Source: Algoriphagus taiwanensis (GTDB lineage: Bacteria > Bacteroidota > Bacteroidia > Cytophagales > Cyclobacteriaceae). Taken from it: a stretch of 64,000 nucleotides of DNA. The notes beneath the pieces are model-generated. The model was given only the letters and a program-made list of their open reading frames with translations, had not been told where the DNA came from and searched no databases. Location of the stretch: contig NZ_BTPE01000003.1 of the NCBI RefSeq assembly GCF_036245645.1, positions 124,001-188,000 of the forward strand, in the 5' to 3' direction. The position numbers were made by a program, and so were the translations under genes. Below are positions 8,975 through 16,255 of the stretch, in pieces (within the stretch, counting starts at the first letter, position 1; each line of letters begins with the position of its first letter).

Positions 8975-9223
8975 ATGGAGATATTGAAATCGGCTATTTT
9001 GGATTTTTGCAGAAGAAGAAACACCTCCTCTTTTTGCCCTTCCGAAGTAGTGCGATCCATGTATCCTGAGGATTGGAGGCTATTTATGCCGGATGTCCGA
9101 GAAGCCATGATGGAGTTATATCGCGAAGGATCAATTCAGGTGACTCAAAAAGGTATTCCGGTTTCGCCACAGGAATTGCCCAAAGGACCGGTGAGAATTT
9201 CCAAAGCGGATAAACCTAAGTAA
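8975..9223 (+). CDS. DUF3253 family small protein
   Basis: 82 residues, recognised as DUF3253 from FCPSEVVRSMYPEDWRLFMP, then VREAMMELYREGSI and TQKGIPVSP. The family has a winged-helix-like look (helix, helix, then a beta hairpin with ITQKG), so nucleic-acid binding is plausible, but no function is established as far as I know. It lies 8 bp behind the methyltransferase gene. The tail is basic. Confidence 0.8.
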   Translation: MEILKSAILDFCRRRNTSSFCPSEVVRSMYPEDWRLFMPDVREAMMELYREGSIQVTQKGIPVSPQELPKGPVRISKADKPK

Positions 9224-9398
9224 GCTTACCGGTGTTTGGTTTTAGGATAAAAAGTAGGACTATCCGCAATAATGCAAGTTGACGTACTTTCTAGGCCTAT
9301 GTGGCTAGAAGACCGAAGCCAGTCGATTTTAAGTTTATATAGACATTTTAGCTTCCTCCTTCTTCCTATTAAGAAACCGGATTTAACAAATAATCAAA

Positions 9399-9983
9399 AT
9401 GGAAAATCAATCTCAAATTCCGACTACCTCACCTGAAGTCATCCCTGGATTGGAAAGTATAATTTTAGGCGGAGGCTGTTTTTGGTGTACCGAAGCTGTT
9501 TTTCAACGATTGGAAGGGGTGGAAAAAGTCGTCTCTGGCTATGCAGGCGGTATCGTGGAAGAACCGACCTATCGGCAGATATGTACCGGCACCACCGGAC
9601 ATGCTGAGGTGATCCAAGTATTTTTTGATCCGGGCAAAGTCAGTCTTGAGCAACTTCTGGAAGTTTTCTGGGCTACCCATGACCCGACCACGCTCAACCG
9701 TCAGGGGGCTGATGTAGGTCCGCAGTATCGTTCGGCTATCTTTTATCTGAATGAGGAGCAAAAGCAACTTTCGGAACGGATGAAAAAAGAGCTGAATGAC
9801 GCCTCTGTGTTTGATTCGCCTATCGTGACCGAGATTACTGCTTTTTCCAACTTTTATCCTGCCGAGATTTACCATCAGGATTACTACAATCTCAATGGTT
9901 TGCAGCCCTATTGTCAGTTTGTGGTCAGGCCAAAGGTGGAAAAGTTGAAGAAATACTTTGCCGATCGAATGAAGAATTCCTAA
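9399..9983 (+). CDS. msrA: Peptide methionine sulfoxide reductase A
   Basis: 194 residues. The catalytic signature GGGCFWCTEAVF places the nucleophilic Cys at C27; VVSGYAGG, GHAEVIQVFFDP, FWATHDPTTLNRQGADVGPQ and AEIYHQDYY are the usual MsrA blocks. It reduces methionine-S-sulfoxide in proteins and is recycled by thioredoxin; a Cys in QPYCQF may act in resolving. There is no signal peptide, so the enzyme is cytoplasmic. It stands alone, about 175 bp from its neighbours on each side. Confidence 0.97.
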   Translation: MENQSQIPTTSPEVIPGLESIILGGGCFWCTEAVFQRLEGVEKVVSGYAGGIVEEPTYRQICTGTTGHAEVIQVFFDPGKVSLEQLLEVFWATHDPTTLNRQGADVGPQYRSAIFYLNEEQKQLSERMKKELNDASVFDSPIVTEITAFSNFYPAEIYHQDYYNLNGLQPYCQFVVRPKVEKLKKYFADRMKNS

Positions 9984-10156
9984 TGGATAAGTGAGATTGC
10001 TGTCTGGGTTGAATTCTAAATTTTAGCAGTCCTCCTCCATAATTGCCCATAATTGCCTAAATTCGCAGAATTTTACCCTTTTTTACCCCAACCCTTTTGA
10101 TTTTGTAATTGGGATTTGGGTTGAGGCAGTGATTGATTAAGATAAATTTGAACGAT

Positions 10157-11824
10157 ATGAAAAGAACGAGAGCACAAGAATCCAGAGCAGCCATCGAGCG
10201 ATTGTACATCACCATGAGACACCTCTTCAACCGGGGCAGTTACAAGCCCATGGGTGTTTCTGGAGAGGGTTTGGTTCAAGCCTTGATGGTCTTAAGTCCA
10301 GAGATTTACGGTTCTCTTTCTGATCAGGAAAAAGTAGAGCTGGATGGCTTGCTGTATGTCATGGAGCGGCTACCCAAAGGAATCGAGGAATGTCGCTATA
10401 TCCGCCTTATCAGCCGGGAAGGGTATGAGACTTCTCATCTTACCCCTTTGGTACCACCTAAGAGAAAGCGGAATTGCTATCGTCTCGATGAGGAAATCAT
10501 GTATGTGGAGATGACCCGCGGACGTTCGGACATCTACGACATTCTGACCCATTTGACTTTTCTCTACATCGAATCCAGAAAAATCGCCCGTAACAGCACA
10601 GACCCAAAAGGCAGAATCTCTCCCAACTGGAAAATGCTGGAGGATTTCGTAAACAAAGAAAAAGCAGGAGAGGAGCTCGATATAGAATGCGCTTCAGCTT
10701 ATCTGAGCCATATTATCGGGAGAACCTTTGAGGAGACCCTGGTGGCGGTTCGAAAGTTTGCCAAGAGTTCCAATTCCAATAGCCTCTTCTCCATCGTTTA
10801 TCACTTGGGTAAACTGGCCATGGAGGAAACCTCATTAGGGATGGATAGAGAGATTAGCTTCTCTGCTACCCTTCGTGAGCGTATTGGTCATCACGTTTAC
10901 GGGGAGTTGTGGGCCAATCGCATCAAAGCGACCCTTTTGGAAAAGGGGTTGATACAGCGTCCTATCCACATCATTTCGGCTAACCTTCACAGCGTCCTAA
11001 ATACGATCTATTCCCATCAGCTTTTGGGTTCGGATAGTTTCGAAGCGATCGAGGAAGTGGCTACTTCCATCTCCATCGGTGCCAAAAACAATCCCGGAAA
11101 GAAAATTCAGGATTATGCAGAGAAGCATGGATTTATCGACTTGCCAGATGAGTCCGGAACCAATATCGGAGTGCAGATTATTGATACCGCACATCTGGAA
11201 AAAGACACGCTTCTCCCAGGAGTTCAACTGCCTCAGGATTTGAGCAAGCGACCGGTGTTTGTAGTGATGGATTATGCCTTTGGTGAGCAGGCCTATGAAT
11301 GCTTTGATGAGCTATTGAAGCCTTATTCCGAGGGGAAAAAGAAATATCCGCTTAATGTCGTATCTACTTCCATCATGGGAAAGGCCGGTATCCTTCATGG
11401 TGGCAAGGGAGATCTGATGGTGCCCGATTCCCATGTTTTCGAGGGTACTGCTGATAATTATCCTTTCCGAAATGAATTGAAAAAGGCGGATTTTGAAGGC
11501 TATGGACTTGGCGTGTATTCAGGAAGCATGATTACCGTTTTGGGAACTTCCCTTCAAAACCGGGACATCCTTACCTACTTCATGGAATCCTCCTGGAAAG
11601 CCGTGGGTCTGGAAATGGAAGGGGCGCACTACCAAAAGGCCATTCAATCGGCTTCCAAAATCAGAGGAAGTATCCGCTCCAATGTGAAAGTGCTTTATGC
11701 CTACTATGCTTCGGATAATCCATTGGAAACCGGAAGTACTTTGGCCTCAGGGGCTTTGGGAATGGATGGAGTCAAGCCCACGTATCTGATTACGTATAAG
11801 ATATTGGAAAAGCTGTTTAAATGA
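10157..11824 (+). CDS. DUF6909 protein with nucleoside-phosphorylase-like C-terminus
   Basis: 555 residues from the ATG at 10157 (MKRTRAQESRAAIERLYITM); an in-frame TTG at 10133 is less likely. I recognise the Bacteroidota family DUF6909. The N-terminal half is mostly helical (RLYITMRHLFNRGSYKPMG, LTFLYIESRKIARN). The C-terminal third carries marks of the purine nucleoside phosphorylase/nucleosidase fold: HGGKGDLMVPDSHVFEG, GSMITVLGTS, the MEGA-type motif VGLEMEGAHY, and YAYYASDNP in the place of the R/YxSD motif. Cleavage of an N-glycosidic bond in a nucleoside or nucleotide is therefore plausible. It is a lone gene with no signal peptide. Family 0.8; chemistry only a hypothesis. Confidence 0.8.
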   Translation: MKRTRAQESRAAIERLYITMRHLFNRGSYKPMGVSGEGLVQALMVLSPEIYGSLSDQEKVELDGLLYVMERLPKGIEECRYIRLISREGYETSHLTPLVPPKRKRNCYRLDEEIMYVEMTRGRSDIYDILTHLTFLYIESRKIARNSTDPKGRISPNWKMLEDFVNKEKAGEELDIECASAYLSHIIGRTFEETLVAVRKFAKSSNSNSLFSIVYHLGKLAMEETSLGMDREISFSATLRERIGHHVYGELWANRIKATLLEKGLIQRPIHIISANLHSVLNTIYSHQLLGSDSFEAIEEVATSISIGAKNNPGKKIQDYAEKHGFIDLPDESGTNIGVQIIDTAHLEKDTLLPGVQLPQDLSKRPVFVVMDYAFGEQAYECFDELLKPYSEGKKKYPLNVVSTSIMGKAGILHGGKGDLMVPDSHVFEGTADNYPFRNELKKADFEGYGLGVYSGSMITVLGTSLQNRDILTYFMESSWKAVGLEMEGAHYQKAIQSASKIRGSIRSNVKVLYAYYASDNPLETGSTLASGALGMDGVKPTYLITYKILEKLFK

Positions 11825-11920
11825 CCAATGATCAATGGCTAATGATCAATTCCCAATGTCAATGGTCAATTCTCAATCTTTCAATTTTCCAATATTTCAA
11901 TCTTTCAATTCTTCAATATC
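11823..11920. repeat. AT-rich degenerate short-repeat tract
   Basis: About 100 bp built of variations on CAATGRTCAAT and TTTCAATTYTTCAA (for example caatgatcaatgg, aatggtcaattctcaat, tttcaattttccaatatttc). It fills the gap between the convergent DUF6909 and NTF2-like genes and runs into the last codons of the latter. Such low-complexity tracts between genes are familiar in Bacteroidota genomes; function unknown. Confidence 0.75.
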
Positions 11921-12364
11921 CACCCGGGTAGAATGCAGCATATCCAGTTTCCATCCCTCTGGAGTACGAATGGCAGTGGCACTTTCCAGCCAGTATAATT
12001 CGGTCAGAACTTCCTCTCCACGGGAAATGGTGGCATAGTTGTGATAGGCGATCCAAGCCCGATTGCTTTCCACCACTGTTTTGATAAAATCAAAGCGGTT
12101 GGTTCGGGTAGGAGGGTTGGGGTTTTGTTGGGCCCGGGTCAGATAGCTGTTTACTTTTTCCATGTCCCAGACTTCTCCCTGTTCGAGGAGGATAAAATCA
12201 TCGGTATAGAATTTTTTCAGGCTCTCGGATCGATATTCAGAAAAGATTTCATCAAAGGAATTTTGAATCAAAGCCTCCAATTGGGCTTGGTCATCAGTTG
12301 AGGTTTGTGCCATTCCCAAAAAGGAAATCAGTATTAAAGCGGAGAGAAGCAGGGATTTGAGCAT
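11897..12364 (-). CDS. Secreted NTF2/SnoaL-like (DUF4440-type) protein
   Basis: 155 residues with a signal peptide (MLKSLLLSALILISFLGMAQ, cut after about residue 19). The mature part follows the NTF2-like pattern: a long first helix (QLEALIQNSFDEIFSEYRSE), then KKFYTDDFILLEQGEVW, a middle part with RFDFIKTVVESNRAWIAYHN, and the last strands TPEGWKLDMLHSTRVD. Such proteins are either small hydrolases or isomerases or simple binders; no catalytic residue can be named. The C-terminal codons (EELKD) lie inside the AT-rich repeat tract, so the tail may be a late addition. Confidence 0.8.
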   Translation of the reverse strand: MLKSLLLSALILISFLGMAQTSTDDQAQLEALIQNSFDEIFSEYRSESLKKFYTDDFILLEQGEVWDMEKVNSYLTRAQQNPNPPTRTNRFDFIKTVVESNRAWIAYHNYATISRGEEVLTELYWLESATAIRTPEGWKLDMLHSTRVDIEELKD

Positions 12365-12517
12365 TTTTAAGAAAAGGTAAAGTTTGACGAGTTTTAAGTT
12401 ACTGGAAATGGGGTGATCTTGGAAATAATCAGCCTAATGATTAGGGTGGATTATTTCAAATCCCGCCATAATAGTAGGATAGCTCAACCTAAAATCCCAT
12501 AAACAGCCGTCAGCTTG

Positions 12518-12560
12518 TCCCGAACTTGATTCTGGAAGACTCATATCCCGAACATTCGGG
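12518..12560. repeat. Pair of TCCCGAA/TTCGGGA palindromes
   Basis: A degenerate copy at 12518-12536 (TCCCGAA, 5-nt loop, TTCTGGA) and a perfect one at 12547-12560 (CCCGAA-CA-TTCGGG). The same arms recur in the tRNA-Asp pseudogene at 15680 and 15717, so this is a small dispersed palindrome family (REP-like). Confidence 0.7.
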
Positions 12561-12598
12561 GATGGTGTGAGAAACTGTGCGCCGTGGCGTAGGTGAAA

Positions 12599-12656
12599 CT
12601 CGTCAACCTAACGGTTGGCGAGGCCGTCTACTCGATTGGCGTGTCGAGTTTTTTTA
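12599..12656 (+). other. GC-rich double hairpin ending in a T tract, cassette edge
   Basis: Two stem-loops follow one another. The first is 12599-12622 (10-bp stem CTCGTCAACC/GGTTGGCGAG with one G-T pair, loop TAAC). The second is 12631-12648 (CTCGA/TCGAG), followed by seven T at 12649-12655, which reads as a plus-strand intrinsic terminator. The sequence before it (gtgcgccgtggcgtaggtg) is much richer in GC than its surroundings. No plus-strand gene ends just before it, so its place at the 3' edge of the reverse lipoprotein gene suggests a mobile-cassette boundary rather than a normal terminator. Confidence 0.55.
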
Positions 12657-13097
12657 TTTTTTCATCCATTCGTGAATGTCAGCCGCAAGTTCCTTATAGG
12701 CTTCTTTTGGACCTGCTGTTAACTCGTCTTCAAACCATATTAAAAACTCCTGATAAATCAAGTCGTGAACTTGTTGTTCGGTCATGTCATGGTCTAATTG
12801 AACAATAATCGTTTTTACTTCTGCTTCATATTCATCTTCTGGTGCTCCAATCTCAATTAGTCCAATAGGGTCATGTTGATTTATGATTGTCCTAAGTTCT
12901 GCGAATCTGTCGACATGACTTGATTTTATAGAATCTAAGTCGAGGGCAAACAGCGGATCTTTCATTGATTCCGCATATTGTTTGTCAAAGTTTTCTTCTG
13001 CTTCTTGGTCAGTAATTTTTGTTTTATTGTCCGTTCCGCAACTTGTTAAAAGAGTCACAGCAGTTAAAAGGGTCAGTATGTTATTCAATTGTCTCAA
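12654..13097 (-). CDS. Putative lipoprotein with DUF1871-like domain, cassette-like
   Basis: 147 residues if started at the TTG at 13097, chosen because it gives a textbook lipoprotein signal: MRQLNNILTLLTAVTLLTSC, with lipobox LTSC and lipidated C20. The open frame extends back to an ATG at 13217, but that would place about 40 unlikely residues in front and overlap the neighbouring stop. The C-terminal part (INQHDPIGLIEIGAPEDEYE, then EQQVHDLIYQEFLIWF) resembles DUF1871 (YugE-like), of unknown function. The gene is AT-rich and framed by palindromes on both sides, unlike its neighbours, which points to acquisition as a small mobile unit. Confidence 0.6.
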   Translation of the reverse strand: MRQLNNILTLLTAVTLLTSCGTDNKTKITDQEAEENFDKQYAESMKDPLFALDLDSIKSSHVDRFAELRTIINQHDPIGLIEIGAPEDEYEAEVKTIIVQLDHDMTEQQVHDLIYQEFLIWFEDELTAGPKEAYKELAADIHEWMKK

Positions 13098-13152
13098 TAT
13101 CTTTTTTGCATGCACGCCAACATCTGTGTTTACCAAACCAATTTCGAAAGGC

Positions 13153-13186
13153 ATTCCAATTGGAATACATGACGAAACTGGTTTCG
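13153..13186. repeat. Two short perfect palindromes between genes
   Basis: ATTCCAATTGGAAT (13153-13166) is a perfect 14-bp palindrome; CGAAAC-TG-GTTTCG (13173-13186) is a 6-bp inverted repeat. Both lie in the 106-bp gap between the lipoprotein gene and the M20 gene, and may be part of the cassette edge or an operator. Confidence 0.6.
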
Positions 13187-13203
13187 GGTATTTTTCAATT
13201 ATC

Positions 13204-14664
13204 CTAGTATCCCGCATTCAATGGGGGAGGACCGTCAGGAAGGATTCCTTTGTACACATAGTCCCCTTTTTTCTGCTTGAATTCGGCTTTGATTTCATTT
13301 CTCAAGACTTCATTTTGGTAGAGATCGACCATGGTCATCGCCAAAGCTTTGGCTGCATAGGCCATTCCTTTATGTCCGATGGACATTCCTCCTGAGGCTA
13401 CAACTGCCCAAGAGTGCCAAGGCGTACCATTGGGAGCGGTGGTAGCACTCATTCGGATGGTCGGTACCACCCAGCTGACATCGCCCACATCCGTACTTCC
13501 TCCCATGCTGTGTTCCAAAGTCTCTTTCATGGGTTTGATCTCGGAAACCAGGCCAATTTGGGGCTTCCCTGTAGCCTCTTGAATCTTTTTTGCAAATTCC
13601 TGCTCCTCTTCATTGTAGGAAATCGGACCCAAAGCTTCCAGGTTGGCTTGCATCACTGCTGAACCGGTTCGGTTGACCAAAATCTCATGAACGCCGGATA
13701 CCAAGGTTACTTTATGGGTTACATTGGCCATAATGGCTGCACCTTCGGACATTTTCTCCACTTGCTTCCAGACGGGCATCAGACCTTCCCGGGAAGTATC
13801 TCTGACCCGTACCCAAAGGCTGCTGTAGTCAGGCACCACATTGACGACTTGGCCGCCATCCTGAATGTGATAGTGAATTCTTACCGTCGGCTTGATATGT
13901 TCCCGATAATAGTTGATCCCTGTGGTGTATAGTTCTAAAGCATCCGAAGCCGATCTACCATTCCAGGGATCGCCGGAGGCATGTGCAGCCTGCCCGCTAA
14001 ACTCTACGATAAAATCCACCAAAGCCAGGCCCTTTTGCACATCGGTCTCCGTCTCATCTCCGGGATGCCAGTCCATCATAATGTCTACATCATCCATGAT
14101 TCCCGAGCGGATCATCCAAAGTTTGCCAAAGTACTTTTCCTCAGCAGGAGTACCATAAAAGCGGATGGTGCCCTGTAGCTTTCCCTCGGAAATCAAATCC
14201 TTGATTGTGGCTGCGGCGCTTAGAGAGGCTACTCCAAAAAGATTATGCCCACATCCGTGACCCGGTGCTCCTTCGTTGAGTGGACTTTTGAAAGGAACTT
14301 TGTTTTGAGAAAGACCGGGCAAGGCGTCAAATTCGCCCAAAACTCCAATGATGGGGGAACCTGAACCAAATTCCGCCAAAAATGCGGTGGGGATTTCTCC
14401 GACTCCTCGGGTGACTTTGAATCCCAGCTCCTCAGCATAGGTGGAAAGTGCTGCGGAAGACTGGCTTTCCTGAAAAGCAGTCTCCTCGAAGGCCCAGATT
14501 TTGTCGCTGAGCTCAGTCATGTCTGAATATCGGGATTCGATGATTTGCTGGACGGTTTGTTTCAGTGGGTCGGGTTTGGACTTTCCCTTTTGTGCAAAAA
14601 GGGAAGAGATGGAAACCATAAGGGTTACGACTAGTCCTAAGTTGAAAGTATTCTTGATTGCCAT
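13204..14664 (-). CDS. Exported M20 amidohydrolase (AbgB/aminoacylase-like)
   Basis: 486 residues with a signal peptide (about 1-24, ending SLFAQ). The M20 metal-site blocks are GVLGEFDALPGL, GHGCGHNLFGVASL (metal His/Cys region), PAEEKYFGK (Glu pair), DWHPGDETE and EHSMGGSTDVGDVSW (late metal ligand). This arrangement matches the p-aminobenzoyl-glutamate hydrolase B subunit and amidohydrolase/carboxypeptidase members rather than dipeptidases. It should cleave an amide bond of an N-acyl or N-aroyl amino acid in the periplasm. Residues DGGQVVNVVPDY are the usual start of the dimerisation domain. It is a single gene, read towards the cassette-like region. Confidence 0.9.
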   Translation of the reverse strand: MAIKNTFNLGLVVTLMVSISSLFAQKGKSKPDPLKQTVQQIIESRYSDMTELSDKIWAFEETAFQESQSSAALSTYAEELGFKVTRGVGEIPTAFLAEFGSGSPIIGVLGEFDALPGLSQNKVPFKSPLNEGAPGHGCGHNLFGVASLSAAATIKDLISEGKLQGTIRFYGTPAEEKYFGKLWMIRSGIMDDVDIMMDWHPGDETETDVQKGLALVDFIVEFSGQAAHASGDPWNGRSASDALELYTTGINYYREHIKPTVRIHYHIQDGGQVVNVVPDYSSLWVRVRDTSREGLMPVWKQVEKMSEGAAIMANVTHKVTLVSGVHEILVNRTGSAVMQANLEALGPISYNEEEQEFAKKIQEATGKPQIGLVSEIKPMKETLEHSMGGSTDVGDVSWVVPTIRMSATTAPNGTPWHSWAVVASGGMSIGHKGMAYAAKALAMTMVDLYQNEVLRNEIKAEFKQKKGDYVYKGILPDGPPPLNAGY

Positions 14665-14810
14665 GGGTGGTTTTTTTCTTTTAAGATAGGCAATGATTTC
14701 AAAATCGTTTTCAATTTGACTTTCATCCCGTGAAAAGTTTGAAGAATAGATTCCTCCGCAGAAAAAGAGCGACCAGATTTTTTATTTATTTGCCATAAAA
14801 ACCTTTCAAA

Positions 14811-15521
14811 ATGAATTTTCACTACCTCCCAGATTTCAAATCCATGAGCCAGAAAGGCTTTGAACTGGTCAAAAAGGAAATCGATCAGAAGCCCGACTTG
14901 CTTTTTTGTGTGGCAAGCGGAGGTTCTCCCTCAGGGCTTTATGCGGAGATGGCCAAAGAAAAGTCGGTCAATCCGGATTTCTGCGAAAAGCTGCGCGTGG
15001 TCAAATTGGATGAATGGGGAGGATTGGAAAAGGGGTCTACCTTCACTTCAGAGTTTGATGTTCAGAGCAAATTTGTCCAACCCATGGGAATTGACCCGGG
15101 GTGGTATTGGACGATTGATCCATTTACCCAAGATCCGGAAGGGGATTGTCAGCGAATGGAACAGCTAATTCAGAGGGAAGGTCCGGTGGATATCTGTATT
15201 CTAGGGATTGGAGTCAACGGGCATATTGCTCTCAATGAGCCCGGAGAAATATTGAAGTCTGGGTTTCATGTTTGTCAATTGGCAGAAAGCACACTTAACA
15301 ACGGCATGATCAAATCCCTAAAGCAGCCGCCAACTTTTGGGATGACGATGGGGGTGGGGGAGATTCTTCAATCCAGAAAGATTTTGCTGTTTATTTCCGG
15401 TTCGGGAAAGAAGGAGGCCTTCGAGCGGCTTAAAAAACCGGAGATCAGTACGCAATTTCCGGCTTCACTACTTTGGCTGCATGCGAATGTAGAGGTGATA
15501 GTGGATAGTAGTGTGGTTTAA
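14811..15521 (+). CDS. NagB-family amino-sugar-6-phosphate isomerase/deaminase
   Basis: 236 residues. Blocks: CVASGGSPSGLYAEMAK (phosphate-binding loop), VVKLDEWGGL (catalytic Asp region) and ILGIGVNGHIALNEPG (catalytic His and Glu). The Asn before GHIALNEPG takes the place of an Asp in E. coli NagB but is common in relatives of the galactosamine-6-phosphate isomerase and Gram-positive NagB type, so it is not a defect. The expected reaction is amino-sugar-6-phosphate to ketose-6-phosphate plus ammonia. The next genes are tRNAs, so there is no pathway context. Whether the substrate is GlcN6P or GalN6P is open. Confidence 0.85.
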   Translation: MNFHYLPDFKSMSQKGFELVKKEIDQKPDLLFCVASGGSPSGLYAEMAKEKSVNPDFCEKLRVVKLDEWGGLEKGSTFTSEFDVQSKFVQPMGIDPGWYWTIDPFTQDPEGDCQRMEQLIQREGPVDICILGIGVNGHIALNEPGEILKSGFHVCQLAESTLNNGMIKSLKQPPTFGMTMGVGEILQSRKILLFISGSGKKEAFERLKKPEISTQFPASLLWLHANVEVIVDSSVV

Positions 15522-15630
15522 TGGTTTCTGCCACAAAGTCGCGAAGCTACTAAGGATGAGTATTCAGCCATTAGTCTCAAACTAAAATCCCCTGCGAATT
15601 TATTTTGCGCTTTTTATCGCAGGAAAAAAA

Positions 15631-15673
15631 CAAAAAAGCCTCAGATTTCTCTAAGGCTTTGTGCGGAATGGAC
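15631..15673. repeat. 43-bp direct repeat, copy 1 (terminator plus tRNA-Asp 3' end)
   Basis: Matches 15842-15884 over 43 bp, covering the terminator and the first bases of the tRNA-Asp 3' end. It shows that the tRNA-terminator unit was duplicated as a block, with this copy then decaying. Confidence 0.85.
15632..15660 (-). terminator. Intrinsic terminator behind the tRNA-Asp pseudogene
   Basis: On the minus strand AAAGCCT (15660-15654) pairs with AGGCTTT (15641-15635), then T residues (15634-15632). It is identical to the terminator at 15843-15871. Confidence 0.8.
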
Positions 15674-15764
15674 AGCCAGTCCCGAAGAAATTCGGGAGGA
15701 CTCGAACCCGCGACCTTCCCGACAGAGTCGGGACATTAATTCTAACCAGCTGAATTCCCATTTC
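15664..15764 (-). pseudogene. Decayed tRNA-Asp carrying two TCCCGA palindromes
   Basis: Aligns with the two intact tRNA-Asp genes over the 3' acceptor strand (gcggaatggac), the T arm (actcgaacccgcgacct) and the D arm (ttctaaccagctgaa). The 17-nt anticodon arm has been replaced by a 17-nt palindrome (TCCCGA-cagag-TCGGGA, 15717-15733). About 23 extra bases around a second palindrome (TCCCGAA-gaaa-TTCGGGA, 15680-15697) sit between the acceptor and T arms. The 5' acceptor strand is also ruined, so no functional tRNA can fold. Confidence 0.88.
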
Positions 15765-15841
15765 AGTTTGTGAGCAATTCATTATTGTTTTCTGCTTTCC
15801 CAGATCAATTTTGAAAAAAGGAATACTTGAACTAACAACAA

Positions 15842-15884
15842 CAAAAAAGCCTCAGATTTCTCTAAGGCTTTGTGCGGAATGGAC
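15842..15884. repeat. 43-bp direct repeat, copy 2
   Basis: Partner of the repeat at 15631-15673; here it forms the intact terminator and the end of a functional tRNA-Asp. Confidence 0.85.
15843..15871 (-). terminator. Intrinsic terminator of the tRNA-Asp operon
   Basis: Minus-strand stem AAAGCCT (15871-15865) with AGGCTTT (15852-15846), followed by T residues. It lies 3 bases after the 3' end of the first tRNA-Asp. Confidence 0.85.
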
Positions 15885-15948
15885 GGGACTCGAACCCGCG
15901 ACCTCCTGCGTGACAGGCAGGCATTCTAACCAGCTGAACTACCACTCC
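15875..15948 (-). tRNA. tRNA-Asp(GTC), copy 1
   Basis: 74 nt without CCA. Acceptor GGAGTGG/CCATTCC (one G-T pair), D arm GTTC...GAAT, anticodon stem CCTGC/GCAGG around loop CTGTCAC (anticodon GTC), T arm with TTCGAGT, discriminator G. The CCA end is not encoded. Identical to copy 2. Confidence 0.97.
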
Positions 15949-15978
15949 TAATGGTTTAGCTTTTAATTAAGTTTTATG

Positions 15979-16052
15979 CGGAATGGACGGGACTCGAACC
16001 CGCGACCTCCTGCGTGACAGGCAGGCATTCTAACCAGCTGAACTACCACTCC
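15979..16052 (-). tRNA. tRNA-Asp(GTC), copy 2
   Basis: Same 74-nt sequence and fold as the copy 30 bp downstream on the minus strand; anticodon GTC. It is first in the transcript from the promoter at 16078-16107. Confidence 0.97.
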
Positions 16053-16077
16053 GTTGACCTTCTCTTTTGAAGTGGTG

Positions 16078-16107
16078 CAAAGGTAGGCAATACATGGATT
16101 GATGCAA
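16078..16107 (-). promoter_or_regulatory. Promoter of the tRNA-Asp operon
   Basis: Minus strand: TTG (16107-16105), 19-bp spacer, TACCTTTG (16085-16078), an exact match to the Bacteroidota TAnnTTTG element. The start would fall about 20 nt before the first tRNA. Confidence 0.75.
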
Positions 16108-16204
16108 TAGGCTTTCTTAATATTTTTTACTTTTCCCGCTATCTTATTCTTTTTCAGTTCAATAATTTTCTGGTCTTTCCTGCCGATATGTCGGGCATTT
16201 GGGG

Positions 16205-16234
16205 TTTGTCAAACTGTGATTATCCTTATCTTTG
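16205..16234 (+). promoter_or_regulatory. Promoter of accA
   Basis: TTTG (16205-16208), 18-bp spacer, TATCTTTG (16227-16234), an exact TAnnTTTG match. It gives a leader of about 16 nt before the ATG at 16256. Confidence 0.75.
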
Positions 16235-16255
16235 CTTTTCTCAAAAACCACCCAA

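Noticed and set aside
12599..12622. Canonical integron attC site
   Set aside because: An ACCTAAC box and a stem are present, but the matching GTTRRRY box at the proper distance is missing and no integrase is seen, so I call it only cassette-like.
14811..15521. Active-site loss (Asp to Asn) in the NagB-like protein
   Set aside because: Asn at this place is normal in several NagB and galactosamine-6-phosphate isomerase relatives, so it is not a defect.
15591..15623. CCTGCGA/TCGCAGG hairpin as a terminator of the NagB-like gene
   Set aside because: The loop is long (19 nt) and the stem is followed by A, not T, on the coding strand; left uncalled.
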